A stretch of 64,000 bases of DNA, from NCBI RefSeq assembly GCF_030815855.1, contig NZ_JAUSXG010000001.1:2480001-2544000 (forward strand), in the 5' to 3' direction. Of the stretch, positions 20,603-27,671 are shown piece by piece (within the stretch, counting starts at the first letter, position 1; each line of letters starts with the position of its first letter). The DNA comes from Variovorax paradoxus (GTDB lineage Bacteria > Pseudomonadota > Gammaproteobacteria > Burkholderiales > Burkholderiaceae_C). A program made the position numbers and the translations under genes. The notes beneath the pieces are model-generated. The model had not been told where the DNA came from and made no database searches. It saw nothing but the letters and a program-made list of their open reading frames with translations.

Positions 20603-20965
20603 GTGAATGTGCTGATCGTCGACGACAACGAAGCCGCGGCAGACCTGCTGCGCGAGCTCCTGGAGCTGCAGGGCCATACCGCCCGCTGCACCTATACGGC
20701 ACAGAAGGCCGTTGACGCCGCCGCCGAGGAGGCCTTCGATGCGGCGCTCATCGACCTGACGCTGCCCGACTTTCCCGGTACCGAGGTGGCGCGACGGCTG
20801 CGCTCGCTGGCCTCGCACGCAGGCCCGCGGCTCCTGGTGGCTGTGACGGGCTTCTCGGCGGAAGACGCAGCCGGCGCAGCGGCGCGAGATTTGTTCGACC
20901 ACCATCTTCAGAAGCCGATCGACTTCGGCGAGCTCACCGCGATTCTGTCCGCGCCCCCCCGCTGA
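20603..20965 (+). CDS. Single-domain response regulator
   Basis: 120 residues, a receiver domain alone: VLIVDDNEAAADLL with the acidic pair, phosphoacceptor Asp51 in LIDLTLPD, Thr in VAVTGFS and Lys in LQKPIDFGEL. With no output domain it should act as a phosphate shuttle or sink, like CheY or Spo0F. GTG at 20603 is the start (the ORF reads MNVLIVDD). It is 76 bp downstream of the receiver-kinase and ends the signalling operon, followed by a stem-loop. Confidence 0.9.
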   Translation: MNVLIVDDNEAAADLLRELLELQGHTARCTYTAQKAVDAAAEEAFDAALIDLTLPDFPGTEVARRLRSLASHAGPRLLVAVTGFSAEDAAGAAARDLFDHHLQKPIDFGELTAILSAPPR

Positions 20966-20986
20966 GCGCGCGCGGCCCCGGCCCCG

Positions 20987-21008
20987 GCCCCGGTTCCGAG
21001 ACCGGGGC
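20987..21008. terminator. GC-rich stem-loop between converging genes
   Basis: GCCCCGGT and ACCGGGGC form a perfect 8-bp stem with a 6-base loop between two genes that end towards each other (20965 and 21019). There is no T-run on either side, so it would act only as a weak or factor-assisted terminator. Confidence 0.4.
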
Positions 21009-21018
21009 TGCGCGGCGT

Positions 21019-21966
21019 TCAGCGTGCAATCCGGCGCGGCGAGAGCAGCATTTCGTTGCCCGCCGTCTTGAAGGCGATGGTCGGCGCAGTGAAATCGCTC
21101 AGCGATGCGCCCAGGCCGATCTCGCCGCTGCCATGCAGCACGCATTCTTCGCGCCGCAGCGCGATTTCGTTGCTCGGTCCGCCGTTGCCGTGAAACCGGA
21201 CCCAGGTGCCGTAGGTGCTGAGATCGGTCAGCACGCAGCTGCCGTGCCGCAGTTCGATGCGCGCATGCAGCCGCGAAACGCGGGGATCGGACACCACGAA
21301 CTGCGCGTCGTTCACGCGCCCGAGATGGATCGGCAGCTCTTCGGTGCGGAACATGGAGCGCACGTCGAGCCAGGCCAGTTCGATCTGCCCGAACGAAGAA
21401 TCGGGCAGCCGCAGCGGCATCAGCGCGGCCGGCACGGTCAGGAACGAAGTCAGTTCCTCCTGCCAGTCGATGCGGTGAACGGCCGACATTTCGCTGCGCC
21501 CGCGAATGGTGATGAGGCCCAGATCGCGATGCCGCACGCCGACCTCGCGCAATTGCGCAATGACGCTGTCGGTGGCCCAGATCTGGCCCGGCCCCGCCAG
21601 GTCGCTCAGGCGCGAGGCCAGGTTGACCGCATCGCCGAAACAGTCGCCTTCGACCTCGACGACCTCGCCGCTCGCCACGCCGATCTGCAGCGCCATGCGC
21701 AAAGGTGCCGGCCACGCCACCAGGCGCTTCTGGTGGTAGCGCTGCAGTTCGATGACCGCATGCGTGGCCTCAGCGCCGTGCGAGAAGATCGCAAAAACGC
21801 CGTCGCCCAGCGACTTGACCACCCTGCCGCCGTGCGCCTGGCAGATGCTGCCGATCCACTGGGTGAGCCGCGTCACGGTTTCCGTGGCGCGCGCGTTTCC
21901 CATGGCTTCAAAAACCCTGGAGCTTCCCGTCAGGTCAGCGAAAACGACTGTGGAATTGACATCCAT
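21019..21966 (-). CDS. Class III nucleotide cyclase-FHA domain protein
   Basis: About 315 residues. The N-terminal half is a class III adenylate/guanylate cyclase catalytic domain: VVFADLTGSSRVFE carries the first metal-binding Asp and VVKSLGDGVFAIF the second, with the later region GDCFGDAVNLASRL. The C-terminal half is a forkhead-associated (FHA) domain: LGRVNDAQFVVSDPRVSRLHARIE and LTDLSTYGTWVRF, which reads phosphothreonine on a partner. Some key cyclase substrate residues cannot be verified by eye, so activity is likely but not certain. Start at 21966 rather than the ATG at 22008 because the domain begins there; no good ribosome-binding site precedes either. Convergent with the signalling operon, with which it may act. 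Confidence 0.87.
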   Translation of the reverse strand: MDVNSTVVFADLTGSSRVFEAMGNARATETVTRLTQWIGSICQAHGGRVVKSLGDGVFAIFSHGAEATHAVIELQRYHQKRLVAWPAPLRMALQIGVASGEVVEVEGDCFGDAVNLASRLSDLAGPGQIWATDSVIAQLREVGVRHRDLGLITIRGRSEMSAVHRIDWQEELTSFLTVPAALMPLRLPDSSFGQIELAWLDVRSMFRTEELPIHLGRVNDAQFVVSDPRVSRLHARIELRHGSCVLTDLSTYGTWVRFHGNGGPSNEIALRREECVLHGSGEIGLGASLSDFTAPTIAFKTAGNEMLLSPRRIAR

Positions 21967-22111
21967 GCTGTTGGGAGAAATCGATGGCAAGTTGCTGACG
22001 CCCCACACATCCAGAGCCGCCGACAGAATCGACGGTTCCGCCGACGAACCTGCCGGTCGCCATTCCTGTGTACTGAGCTTGCGTGACCAGCCGCGGACTG
22101 ATATTTATTTT

Positions 22112-22164
22112 TACAACTTTTGTAGTCAACGGCCAACGAACACTTTAAGTGAAACGTAAAGTGT
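22112..22164. promoter_or_regulatory. AT-rich divergent promoter region with two inverted repeats
   Basis: The region 22085-22265 is markedly more AT-rich than its surroundings and separates two divergent genes. It holds TACAA-CTT-TTGTA (22112-22124) and ACACTTTA (22140-22147) with the exact complement TAAAGTGT (22157-22164), 9 bases apart. These look like operator sites for one or both genes. Confidence 0.45.
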
Positions 22165-22266
22165 GTTGTTTACAAACAAGAAACACTGTTCCAGAACTTG
22201 TTAATCCTGGGACTGAGGCTTAAGGTAGCAACCGTCTTGGTTTCCGGCAATACGCTTTTAGTCCTC

Positions 22267-22599
22267 ATGCTGCTTTTTCGTAGCTTTTTTCGCTTCTTCG
22301 GAATTCCCGGCCTCGGGTCTCGCCGGATGGGAGAAAACCAGTTGGGAAGAATCCGTTCGGCCATGCTGTCGGTGCTGCAGACGCATGGCGGCCATTCGGT
22401 GCAGCGCATCGCCCAGCGCGTGCGGTTTGCGACCGATGTGGAGGCACTCTGGTATTTGCGCCAGGACGTGATGGTTGCGCTGAGCGCCATCGACGGCGAA
22501 GCCGCCGCGCGCCGCCAGATGAAAACCATCAACAGCATGTTCAAGGGCGGCCTGCCGGGCTCGATGGGTCCGCGCGCCCACCAGCGCTTTACTCACTGA
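22267..22599 (+). CDS. Hypothetical protein, unknown family
   Basis: A 110-residue protein that I do not recognise. The N-terminus (MLLFRSFFRFFGIPG) is hydrophobic and aromatic but too short to be a clear membrane helix; the rest is a mixed-charge helical domain with GRIRSAMLSVLQTHGG and RVRFATDVEALWYLRQDVM, ending in a His- and Arg-containing tail. The frame is open from 22198 but the ATG at 22267 is the first ATG near the conserved-looking region. Length and steady codon use suggest a real gene. It is divergent from the cyclase-FHA gene across an AT-rich region, so it may be regulated by conditions. Confidence 0.6.
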   Translation: MLLFRSFFRFFGIPGLGSRRMGENQLGRIRSAMLSVLQTHGGHSVQRIAQRVRFATDVEALWYLRQDVMVALSAIDGEAAARRQMKTINSMFKGGLPGSMGPRAHQRFTH

Positions 22600-22673
22600 C
22601 GCTGAAGCCGCAGCGGCCCGTCGGCTGCTGCTTTTCCCGTTTCCGTTTTCTTGCCTGCTGACGATCGCCGTGT

Positions 22674-23642
22674 TCAGTGCGCGTGGTCGTGCGCGTGATG
22701 GTCGGCGTGGTCGTGTACGTGGGTATGCCGGTGGCCCCACACCATGAAGACGTCGCGGCCCTCGGCGGCCAGTTCCACCTTCGCGCCCACGGGGAGCAGC
22801 ACCTTGGTCGGCACATGCCCGAAAGGCAAGCCGGTGAGCACCGGCACCTTGAGCGAGGCGCGCAGGCGGTCGACCACGGTGTCGAATCCGAATCCGCGGT
22901 CGTAGCCCGCCACCTTGCGCATGCCCGTGAACTGGCCGAACACGATGGCGCGCTGCTTCGCCAGCACGCCGGCCATGCGCAGCTGGTCGAGCATGCGCTC
23001 GATGCGGTACGGATGCTCGTTGGTGTCCTCGATGAAAAGCACGCCCTTTTCCACCTGCGGGAAATAAGGTGTTCCAAGCAGGCTCGTGAGCACGCACAGG
23101 TTGCCGCCCCACAGCGTGGCGTCGTGCACGGGTTTGACTTTCAGCTCGGCATCGCGCACCGGCATGCGCCAGCCGGTGCCTTCGCCCTGCCCGCTCACCA
23201 GATCGTCGAAGCAGGCTTCCATGATGTCGTCGGCGCCGCCCTCGGCGCCGAAGTCTTCGCCGACCGCCGGGCCCGCCCAGGTCACGGCGCCGGTCTTGAC
23301 AAGCAGTGCATTCTGCAAAGCCGTGAAGTCGCTCAGGCCGACGAATTCGGTTCCGCGCTCGATCGCCTTGGCCACGGCCTTGTAGGGAATGGCGTCGAGG
23401 ATGCGCGTGAGGCCGTAGCCGCCGCGCGCAATCAAGGCGATGTCGGCACCGCTGGCGGCGGCACGGGTGACCGATGCGAGCCGTGTCGCGTCGTCGCCCG
23501 CAAAGCGCTGGTGCACGGCCAACGCCGCTTCGTCGACTTCGACTTCGTAGCCCAGCGCCTTGAGTCTTGCCACGCCGCGCCGGAAGGCGGCCTTGTCGCG
23601 AATCGCACTGGAGGGGGAATAGATGTAGATGTGTTTGGTCAC
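22674..23642 (-). CDS. LD-carboxypeptidase (S66 family) with His-rich C-terminal tail
   Basis: 322 residues. LD-carboxypeptidases of family S66 (LdcA/MccF) remove the terminal D-alanine from murein tetrapeptides during cell-wall recycling in the cytoplasm. Seen: LIARGGYGLTRIL followed by VGLSDFTALQNAL with the nucleophilic Ser, the Glu in GVLFIEDTNEHPYR and the His in GLPFGHVPTK. The last 19 residues contain ten histidines interspersed with Asp and Ala, an unusual metal-binding-like tail absent from E. coli LdcA. Starts with GTG, overlapping the TadA-fusion stop by 4 bp (GTGA). Confidence 0.9.
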   Translation of the reverse strand: MTKHIYIYSPSSAIRDKAAFRRGVARLKALGYEVEVDEAALAVHQRFAGDDATRLASVTRAAASGADIALIARGGYGLTRILDAIPYKAVAKAIERGTEFVGLSDFTALQNALLVKTGAVTWAGPAVGEDFGAEGGADDIMEACFDDLVSGQGEGTGWRMPVRDAELKVKPVHDATLWGGNLCVLTSLLGTPYFPQVEKGVLFIEDTNEHPYRIERMLDQLRMAGVLAKQRAIVFGQFTGMRKVAGYDRGFGFDTVVDRLRASLKVPVLTGLPFGHVPTKVLLPVGAKVELAAEGRDVFMVWGHRHTHVHDHADHHAHDHAH

Positions 23643-24751
23643 GGCGCCGAGTATCCCATTGCGTCGCGAGCCTCCTGCGCGAGCGACGCGGCCTGCTGCG
23701 CGCCCGGGCCCGAGGATGACGCCATGGGGCCGAGCGCGCGCAGCGCGGCCTGGTAGCCGCGGTCGGGGAATGGCGCGCGCCACGCATCGCCGGCCTGCTC
23801 GTCGCCGTCGGGAGCGAGGAGCATGGCCGCAAAACGGCCGGGCCTCGCGGCCCGCAGCAGCGCAGCGAGCGCGGCGCCCGCGGCGCTGTGCACCAGCACC
23901 ATCGAACCCGGTTGCATGCGGTCGAGCCATTCGCTCAGGACCTGGCAATGCCATTCGAGCGTATGCACCGCTTCGCGCTTGGGCTTGTCGCTCTTGCCGA
24001 AACCGACGAGGTCGGGCACCAGCGTGCGCAGCCCCGGCGTGCCGACGAGATGGCGAAAGAAGTAGCCCCATTCGCCGGGGCCATGAAGACAGAGGCAGCA
24101 GGTGGCCGGTTCGTCCCGCGGACCTTCGTCGAGATAGTGCATGCGCCAGCCTTGCAGGCTGGGCAGGTCCTGAACGTAGCGCGGCTCGAATGCGTAGCCG
24201 CCGAGCGCATCGAAGCGCCCGGCCGGCGTGCGCAGCGCATCGTCGCGCAGGGGCTCGGCGTGCTCGCGCGCCGCATCGCGCCGCTGCCGGAAAAATTCCT
24301 GCAGCACGGCGCTGCATTCCGCGGCCCGCACACCGCCCTGCACCTGGGTGCGGTGGTTCAGGCGAGGCTCGGCAAAGAGATCGAGCACCGATCCGGCCGC
24401 GCCAGTCTTGGGGTCGGCCGCACCGAACACCACGCGCGCGAGCCGCGCATGCAACATGGCGCCCGCGCACATGGCGCACGGCTCGAGCGTGACGAACAAT
24501 TCGCAGCCGTCGAGCCGGTAGTTGCCGAATGCGGCGGCGGCGGCGCGCAAGGCGTTGATTTCGGCATGTGCGCTCGGATCGTGCTGCGCCACGGGCGTGT
24601 TGCGGCCGGTGGCGACGACCTGCCCGTCTTTCACCAGCACAGCGCCAACGGGCACCTCGCCGGCTTCGCCCGCCCGGCGCGCCTCGGCCAGAGCCAGCGC
24701 CATCCAGCGCGCGTCGCCGGTCTGCGAAGGCTGTGCGGGCTCAGTTGTCAT
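23639..24751 (-). CDS. tadA: TadA tRNA adenosine deaminase fused to a truncated alpha/beta hydrolase
   Basis: 370 residues. The N-terminal domain (1-160) is TadA, the enzyme that converts adenosine-34 of tRNA-Arg to inosine: zinc ligands His62 (HAE, with catalytic Glu64), Cys92 and Cys95 (PCAMC) are intact. Residues about 180-370 resemble an alpha/beta hydrolase of the haloalkane dehalogenase/hydrolase group (LHGPGEWGYFFRHL, PDLVGFGKSDKP), with candidate nucleophile Ser289 in LVHSAAGAAL. Only 81 residues follow the nucleophile and none is His, so the catalytic histidine is missing and this part is probably inactive or has another role. Overlaps neighbours by 11 and 4 bp, so part of an operon. 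Confidence 0.9.
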   Translation of the reverse strand: MTTEPAQPSQTGDARWMALALAEARRAGEAGEVPVGAVLVKDGQVVATGRNTPVAQHDPSAHAEINALRAAAAAFGNYRLDGCELFVTLEPCAMCAGAMLHARLARVVFGAADPKTGAAGSVLDLFAEPRLNHRTQVQGGVRAAECSAVLQEFFRQRRDAAREHAEPLRDDALRTPAGRFDALGGYAFEPRYVQDLPSLQGWRMHYLDEGPRDEPATCCLCLHGPGEWGYFFRHLVGTPGLRTLVPDLVGFGKSDKPKREAVHTLEWHCQVLSEWLDRMQPGSMVLVHSAAGAALAALLRAARPGRFAAMLLAPDGDEQAGDAWRAPFPDRGYQAALRALGPMASSSGPGAQQAASLAQEARDAMGYSAP

Positions 24752-24983
24752 CCGGCATCTTGCGCGCCTGCGCCGCGGCGTCGAGCGCTTCCTTGACCTG
24801 CGTCTGCACCTGCTGGGCTTGCGTCCGCACATCGGCGGGCGCTTCGCCGGCCGCAGGCCCGGGCGAGGCAGCGCCGGGCACCGACGGCAATGCGGGGACC
24901 ACGGCGGTGGTCAACTGCTTCTTCGCGATCAGCCCGACGATCGCGAGTGCCAGCACCAGGCCCAGCAATCCGAACATGCGCAT
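24741..24983 (-). CDS. Small single-pass membrane protein
   Basis: 80 residues: an N-terminal hydrophobic helix of about 18 residues (MRMFGLLGLVLALAIVGLI) followed by Lys-Lys and a Pro/Ala linker and a short helical tail rich in Gln and Ala (VRTQAQQVQTQVKEALD) ending in acidic residues. Predicted to be inner-membrane anchored with a periplasmic coiled segment, or a signal anchor. No family recognised. Its end overlaps the tadA start by 11 bp and it follows the PaiB-like gene by one base, so it is within the same transcript. Confidence 0.7.
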   Translation of the reverse strand: MRMFGLLGLVLALAIVGLIAKKQLTTAVVPALPSVPGAASPGPAAGEAPADVRTQAQQVQTQVKEALDAAAQARKMPDDN

Positions 24984-24984
24984 C

Positions 24985-25629
24985 TCAGCTTCCTTCCGCC
25001 GCGGTGGCTTCGGCGCTCATGCCGAGGCGCTCCATCCACACCGCGAGTGCCTTCTCGTCGGGCGTGCCCGCGCTATAGACGGCGTGCATGGCGGCATGCG
25101 ATTCCCGGCGATGCTGGTTGAGCTTGAGCTTGCACTGCAGCGCGGTCACGCGCATCTCGAAGCCGACGATGCCCGCGAGCATCTTCAGCTGGAATTCTTC
25201 GCCCAGGTCGCGCCACTGTTGCGCATAGCCAGGCTCATGGTCGCCGATGAGCTTCTTGAGCAGCGCGTCCTTGGCCGCGGGTTCTTCGATCAGCCGGGCC
25301 TCGACGGTGCAATGCACCGCAAGGTAGTTCCAGGTCGGCACGCGTGCCAGGTCGGGGTAGACCGAAGGCGACAGATACGAATGCGGTCCCATGAAAGTGA
25401 CGACTGCTCGTGGCCGCGCCTGCAGGTAGCGCCAGTGCGGGTTCGGCTTGGCGCAGTGGCCCAGCAACACGAGCTCGTCGCCTTCGCGCTGCTCGGCCAC
25501 GATGGGCAGGTGCGTGACAAACGGCAGCCCTTCGTCATCGTTGGAGATCAGGCTGGCGAACGGGTGCGCGCGCATCAGCTCGAGCGCGATGGCCTGGTCC
25601 TTGGCATTGAACTGCGGGGGCATGTACAT
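24985..25629 (-). CDS. PaiB-like FMN-binding negative transcriptional regulator
   Basis: 214 residues of the PaiB/FMN-binding split-barrel family. The start MYMPPQFNAKD, the core LPFVTHLPIV and HWRYLQ...VVTFMGPHSYLSPSVYP, and the late LAGIVGFEMRVTALQCKLKLNQHR are highly typical. In Bacillus PaiB lowers sporulation and degradative enzyme production; in proteobacteria the role is unclear and some members bind FMN or heme. First gene of a probable operon with the small membrane protein, tadA fusion and LD-carboxypeptidase, although functional linkage is not evident. Confidence 0.88.
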   Translation of the reverse strand: MYMPPQFNAKDQAIALELMRAHPFASLISNDDEGLPFVTHLPIVAEQREGDELVLLGHCAKPNPHWRYLQARPRAVVTFMGPHSYLSPSVYPDLARVPTWNYLAVHCTVEARLIEEPAAKDALLKKLIGDHEPGYAQQWRDLGEEFQLKMLAGIVGFEMRVTALQCKLKLNQHRRESHAAMHAVYSAGTPDEKALAVWMERLGMSAEATAAEGS

Positions 25630-25675
25630 GGGGCGGTTTCCTCGTGGGGGTGGCCCGATTGTCCCCGACCCGCCG

Positions 25676-26374
25676 CTATCTTGGGCGTGGCGCTTCCAGC
25701 AGCTTCACCATGGCCGTGTAGCCGCGGGCGTTGGCCAGCTGCAGCGGCGTGTTGCCCTGGCGGTCGGTGAGCTTCAGGTTGGCGCCGGCATCGACCAGCG
25801 CAGCCAGCGTGCGCTGATGGCGCGGCCCGCCGTCGCCGAGCACGACGGCTTCGATCACGGCCGTCCAGTGCAGGTTGTTGACATGGTCGAGCGGCGCGCC
25901 GGCCGCGATCAGCTGGCGTACCACGTTGTCATGGCCCAGGTGCGCGGCGGCGATCAGCGCGGTGCCGTCGTAGCGGCTCGTCACCTGCCCCGCGTTGGCG
26001 CCGAGCGAAAGCAGCAGCGCGAGCGTCGCGGCATCGTCGGCCACCGACGCGATGGTGACCGCGTCGTAGCGGTCGTCTTCGAGCGCATCGAGGTCCGCGC
26101 CGGCCTTGGCGAGCAGCTTCACCGCTTCGCGCTGCCGTGCATGGGTGGCCACGTGCAAGGGCGTGCGGCCCCGCGCGTCGCGCGCCTCGAGGTTGGCGCC
26201 GGCGGCGATCAGGTTCTTGAGCTTCGGCAGATCGCCATGCCAGGCGGCCCGGTGCAGCCCTTCATAGGCCTGCACCTCGGCCGCTTGCGGCGGCACCTGG
26301 GCCAAGGCGCCGACCGATGCGCCCGCGCCGAGCACAACCGCCAGCACCACGGGCCAGATGCCGCGCTTCATCAT
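25676..26374 (-). CDS. Secreted ankyrin-repeat protein
   Basis: 232 residues. A signal peptide is visible (KRGIWPVVLAVVLGAG... ending near ALAQ), so it is periplasmic. About five ankyrin repeats follow, recognised by recurring GxTPLHxA and LLxAGA patterns: RGRTPLHVATHARQREAVKLL, DDRYDAVTIASVADDAATLALLL, GTALIAAAHLGHDNVV, QGNTPLQLANARGYTAMVKLL. Such repeats bind partner proteins. In many proteobacteria a periplasmic ankyrin protein sits next to a catalase or heme protein; here the partner is the HbpS-like protein, with which the gene overlaps by one base (TGATG). Confidence 0.88.
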   Translation of the reverse strand: MMKRGIWPVVLAVVLGAGASVGALAQVPPQAAEVQAYEGLHRAAWHGDLPKLKNLIAAGANLEARDARGRTPLHVATHARQREAVKLLAKAGADLDALEDDRYDAVTIASVADDAATLALLLSLGANAGQVTSRYDGTALIAAAHLGHDNVVRQLIAAGAPLDHVNNLHWTAVIEAVVLGDGGPRHQRTLAALVDAGANLKLTDRQGNTPLQLANARGYTAMVKLLEAPRPR

Positions 26375-26877
26375 CAACCCAGCAGGCCCTTGACCTTTTC
26401 CAGCGCGGCATTGGCGCACTGTTCGTCGAGATGGCCGCCGGGCGCACCGCCCACGCCCACGGCACCGATCACGTCGTTGCCCGACTTCACCGGCACGCCG
26501 CCGCCCAGCAGCAGCACGCCCGGCAGGTAGACCAGATTGGCGCCGCCCGGGTTCTTCTGCGAGCCTTCCATCATGGCCTGCGTCGCGCTCTTGGCCGATG
26601 CCGAGGTCCAGGCCTTGCGCTCGCTCGACGCCAGCGTGTGCGGGCCGGCGTTGTCGGCGCGCTGCACGGCGCGCACGGTGCCGGCGCGGTCGACCACGGT
26701 CGCGGCCACGTTGTAGCCGTTGGCAGCGCAGGCGGCCACGGCTTCGGCCGCGATCTGGTTGGCCAGCGCGAGCGAGATGTTCTTTTCGGTGCGCACCGAG
26801 GGTGCGGGCGTCTGGGCCTGTGCGGCGGATGCGGCAAGCAGGATGGCGAGGCCGCCAAGGCGAAGGATGGAACGCAT
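26374..26877 (-). CDS. GlcG/HbpS-like heme-binding protein, secreted
   Basis: 167 residues with a clear signal peptide (MRSILRLGGLAILLAASAAQA). The mature part is a GlcG/HbpS (formerly DUF336) domain: ISLALANQIAAEAVAACAANG, VAATVVDRAGTVRAVQRADNA, GGVPVKSGNDVIGAVGVGGAPGGHLDEQCA. HbpS of Streptomyces reticuli is an extracellular heme- and redox-responsive protein that signals to a two-component system. Here a kinase/regulator pair lies directly upstream on the same strand, separated by a palindrome. ATG at 26877 is the one that opens the signal peptide. Cotranslated with the ankyrin protein. Confidence 0.87.
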   Translation of the reverse strand: MRSILRLGGLAILLAASAAQAQTPAPSVRTEKNISLALANQIAAEAVAACAANGYNVAATVVDRAGTVRAVQRADNAGPHTLASSERKAWTSASAKSATQAMMEGSQKNPGGANLVYLPGVLLLGGGVPVKSGNDVIGAVGVGGAPGGHLDEQCANAALEKVKGLLG

Positions 26878-26984
26878 TTTTCGATTTCTCCAGTGGATGC
26901 GGGGTGATTGCGCCGTCGCGTTGCCGACGGCTGCGCCACTGTAGAAAACGCCGGCCGCCGGGGCCATTCGTACGGCTACGCCCG

Positions 26985-27008
26985 GCGCTCCGTAGAACTA
27001 CGGAGCGC
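26985..27008. repeat. Perfect 11-bp-arm palindrome between regulator and HbpS-like gene
   Basis: The 24 bases consist of two exactly complementary 11-base arms around a central AA; the core is CCGTAG-AA-CTACGG. It begins 6 bp after the response-regulator stop and about 108 bp before the HbpS-like start (minus strand). It could be an operator for the LuxR-type regulator or an intercistronic hairpin; there is no T-run after it. Confidence 0.6.
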
Positions 27009-27014
27009 GGGCGT

Positions 27015-27671
27015 TCATGCGTCCCCGGCCGCCAGCACGGCGTAGCGCCGGATCAGCTGCGCGAGCGAGTCGCAGTCGAGCTTGGCGAACAGGTTGGCGC
27101 GGTGCGTCTCGACGGTGCGCGGCGACAGCGCCAGCATGCGCGCGATCTCCTTGTTGGTCAGGCCCTGCACGATGAAGGCGAGCACCTCGCGCTCGCGCTC
27201 CGACAGCTGCCCGACCCGCTCGCGCGCGGCGTTGTCGGCCTGCGAGCGTTCGCGCGAGCGCACATGCTGGCGCACGGCTTGCTGCAGCGCTTCGAGCAGC
27301 TGCTCGTCGTCCACCGGTTTCTCGAGAAACTCCGCCGCGCCGGCCTTGAACGCGCGGCGGCACATCTCGACGGTGCCATGGCCGGTCAGCATGATCACCG
27401 GCTGGTCGACGCCTTGTGCCATCAGCCGGTCGAGCACCGTGAGCCCGCTGATGCCGGGCATGCGCACGTCGAGCACGATGGCGCCGACGCTCGCGCGGTC
27501 GAAGCCGTCGATGAAGGCCTGAGGATCGGCCCAGCCCTGCACCCGCAGGCCGACCGTGCCGATCAGGAGCGACAGGCTGTCGCGCACCGCCTGGTCGTCG
27601 TCGATGAGATGAATCAGCGGCGATAGCGGCAATTGCCGTGCGGACGGCGAAGGTGGCGCCGGGCTGTTCAT
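27015..27671 (-). CDS. FixJ/TtrR-type response regulator
   Basis: 218 residues: an N-terminal receiver (HLIDDDQAVRDSLSLLI, phosphoacceptor Asp68 in IVLDVRMPG, Lys in FLEKPVDDEQL) and a C-terminal LuxR-type helix-turn-helix (LSEREREVLAFIVQGLTNKEIARMLALSPRTVETHRANLFAKL). Such regulators activate transcription on phosphorylation. The ATG at 27671 overlaps the sensor-kinase stop by 4 bp. Candidate target: its own downstream region with the palindrome at 26985 and the HbpS-like/ankyrin genes. Confidence 0.93.
   Translation of the reverse strand: MNSPAPPSPSARQLPLSPLIHLIDDDQAVRDSLSLLIGTVGLRVQGWADPQAFIDGFDRASVGAIVLDVRMPGISGLTVLDRLMAQGVDQPVIMLTGHGTVEMCRRAFKAGAAEFLEKPVDDEQLLEALQQAVRQHVRSRERSQADNAARERVGQLSEREREVLAFIVQGLTNKEIARMLALSPRTVETHRANLFAKLDCDSLAQLIRRYAVLAAGDA

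Noticed and set aside
22600..22673. Terminator between the small gene at 22267 and the LD-carboxypeptidase
   Set aside because: A GCAGC/GCTGC pair followed by TTTT is visible but the stem is only five pairs with a nine-base loop, too weak to call.
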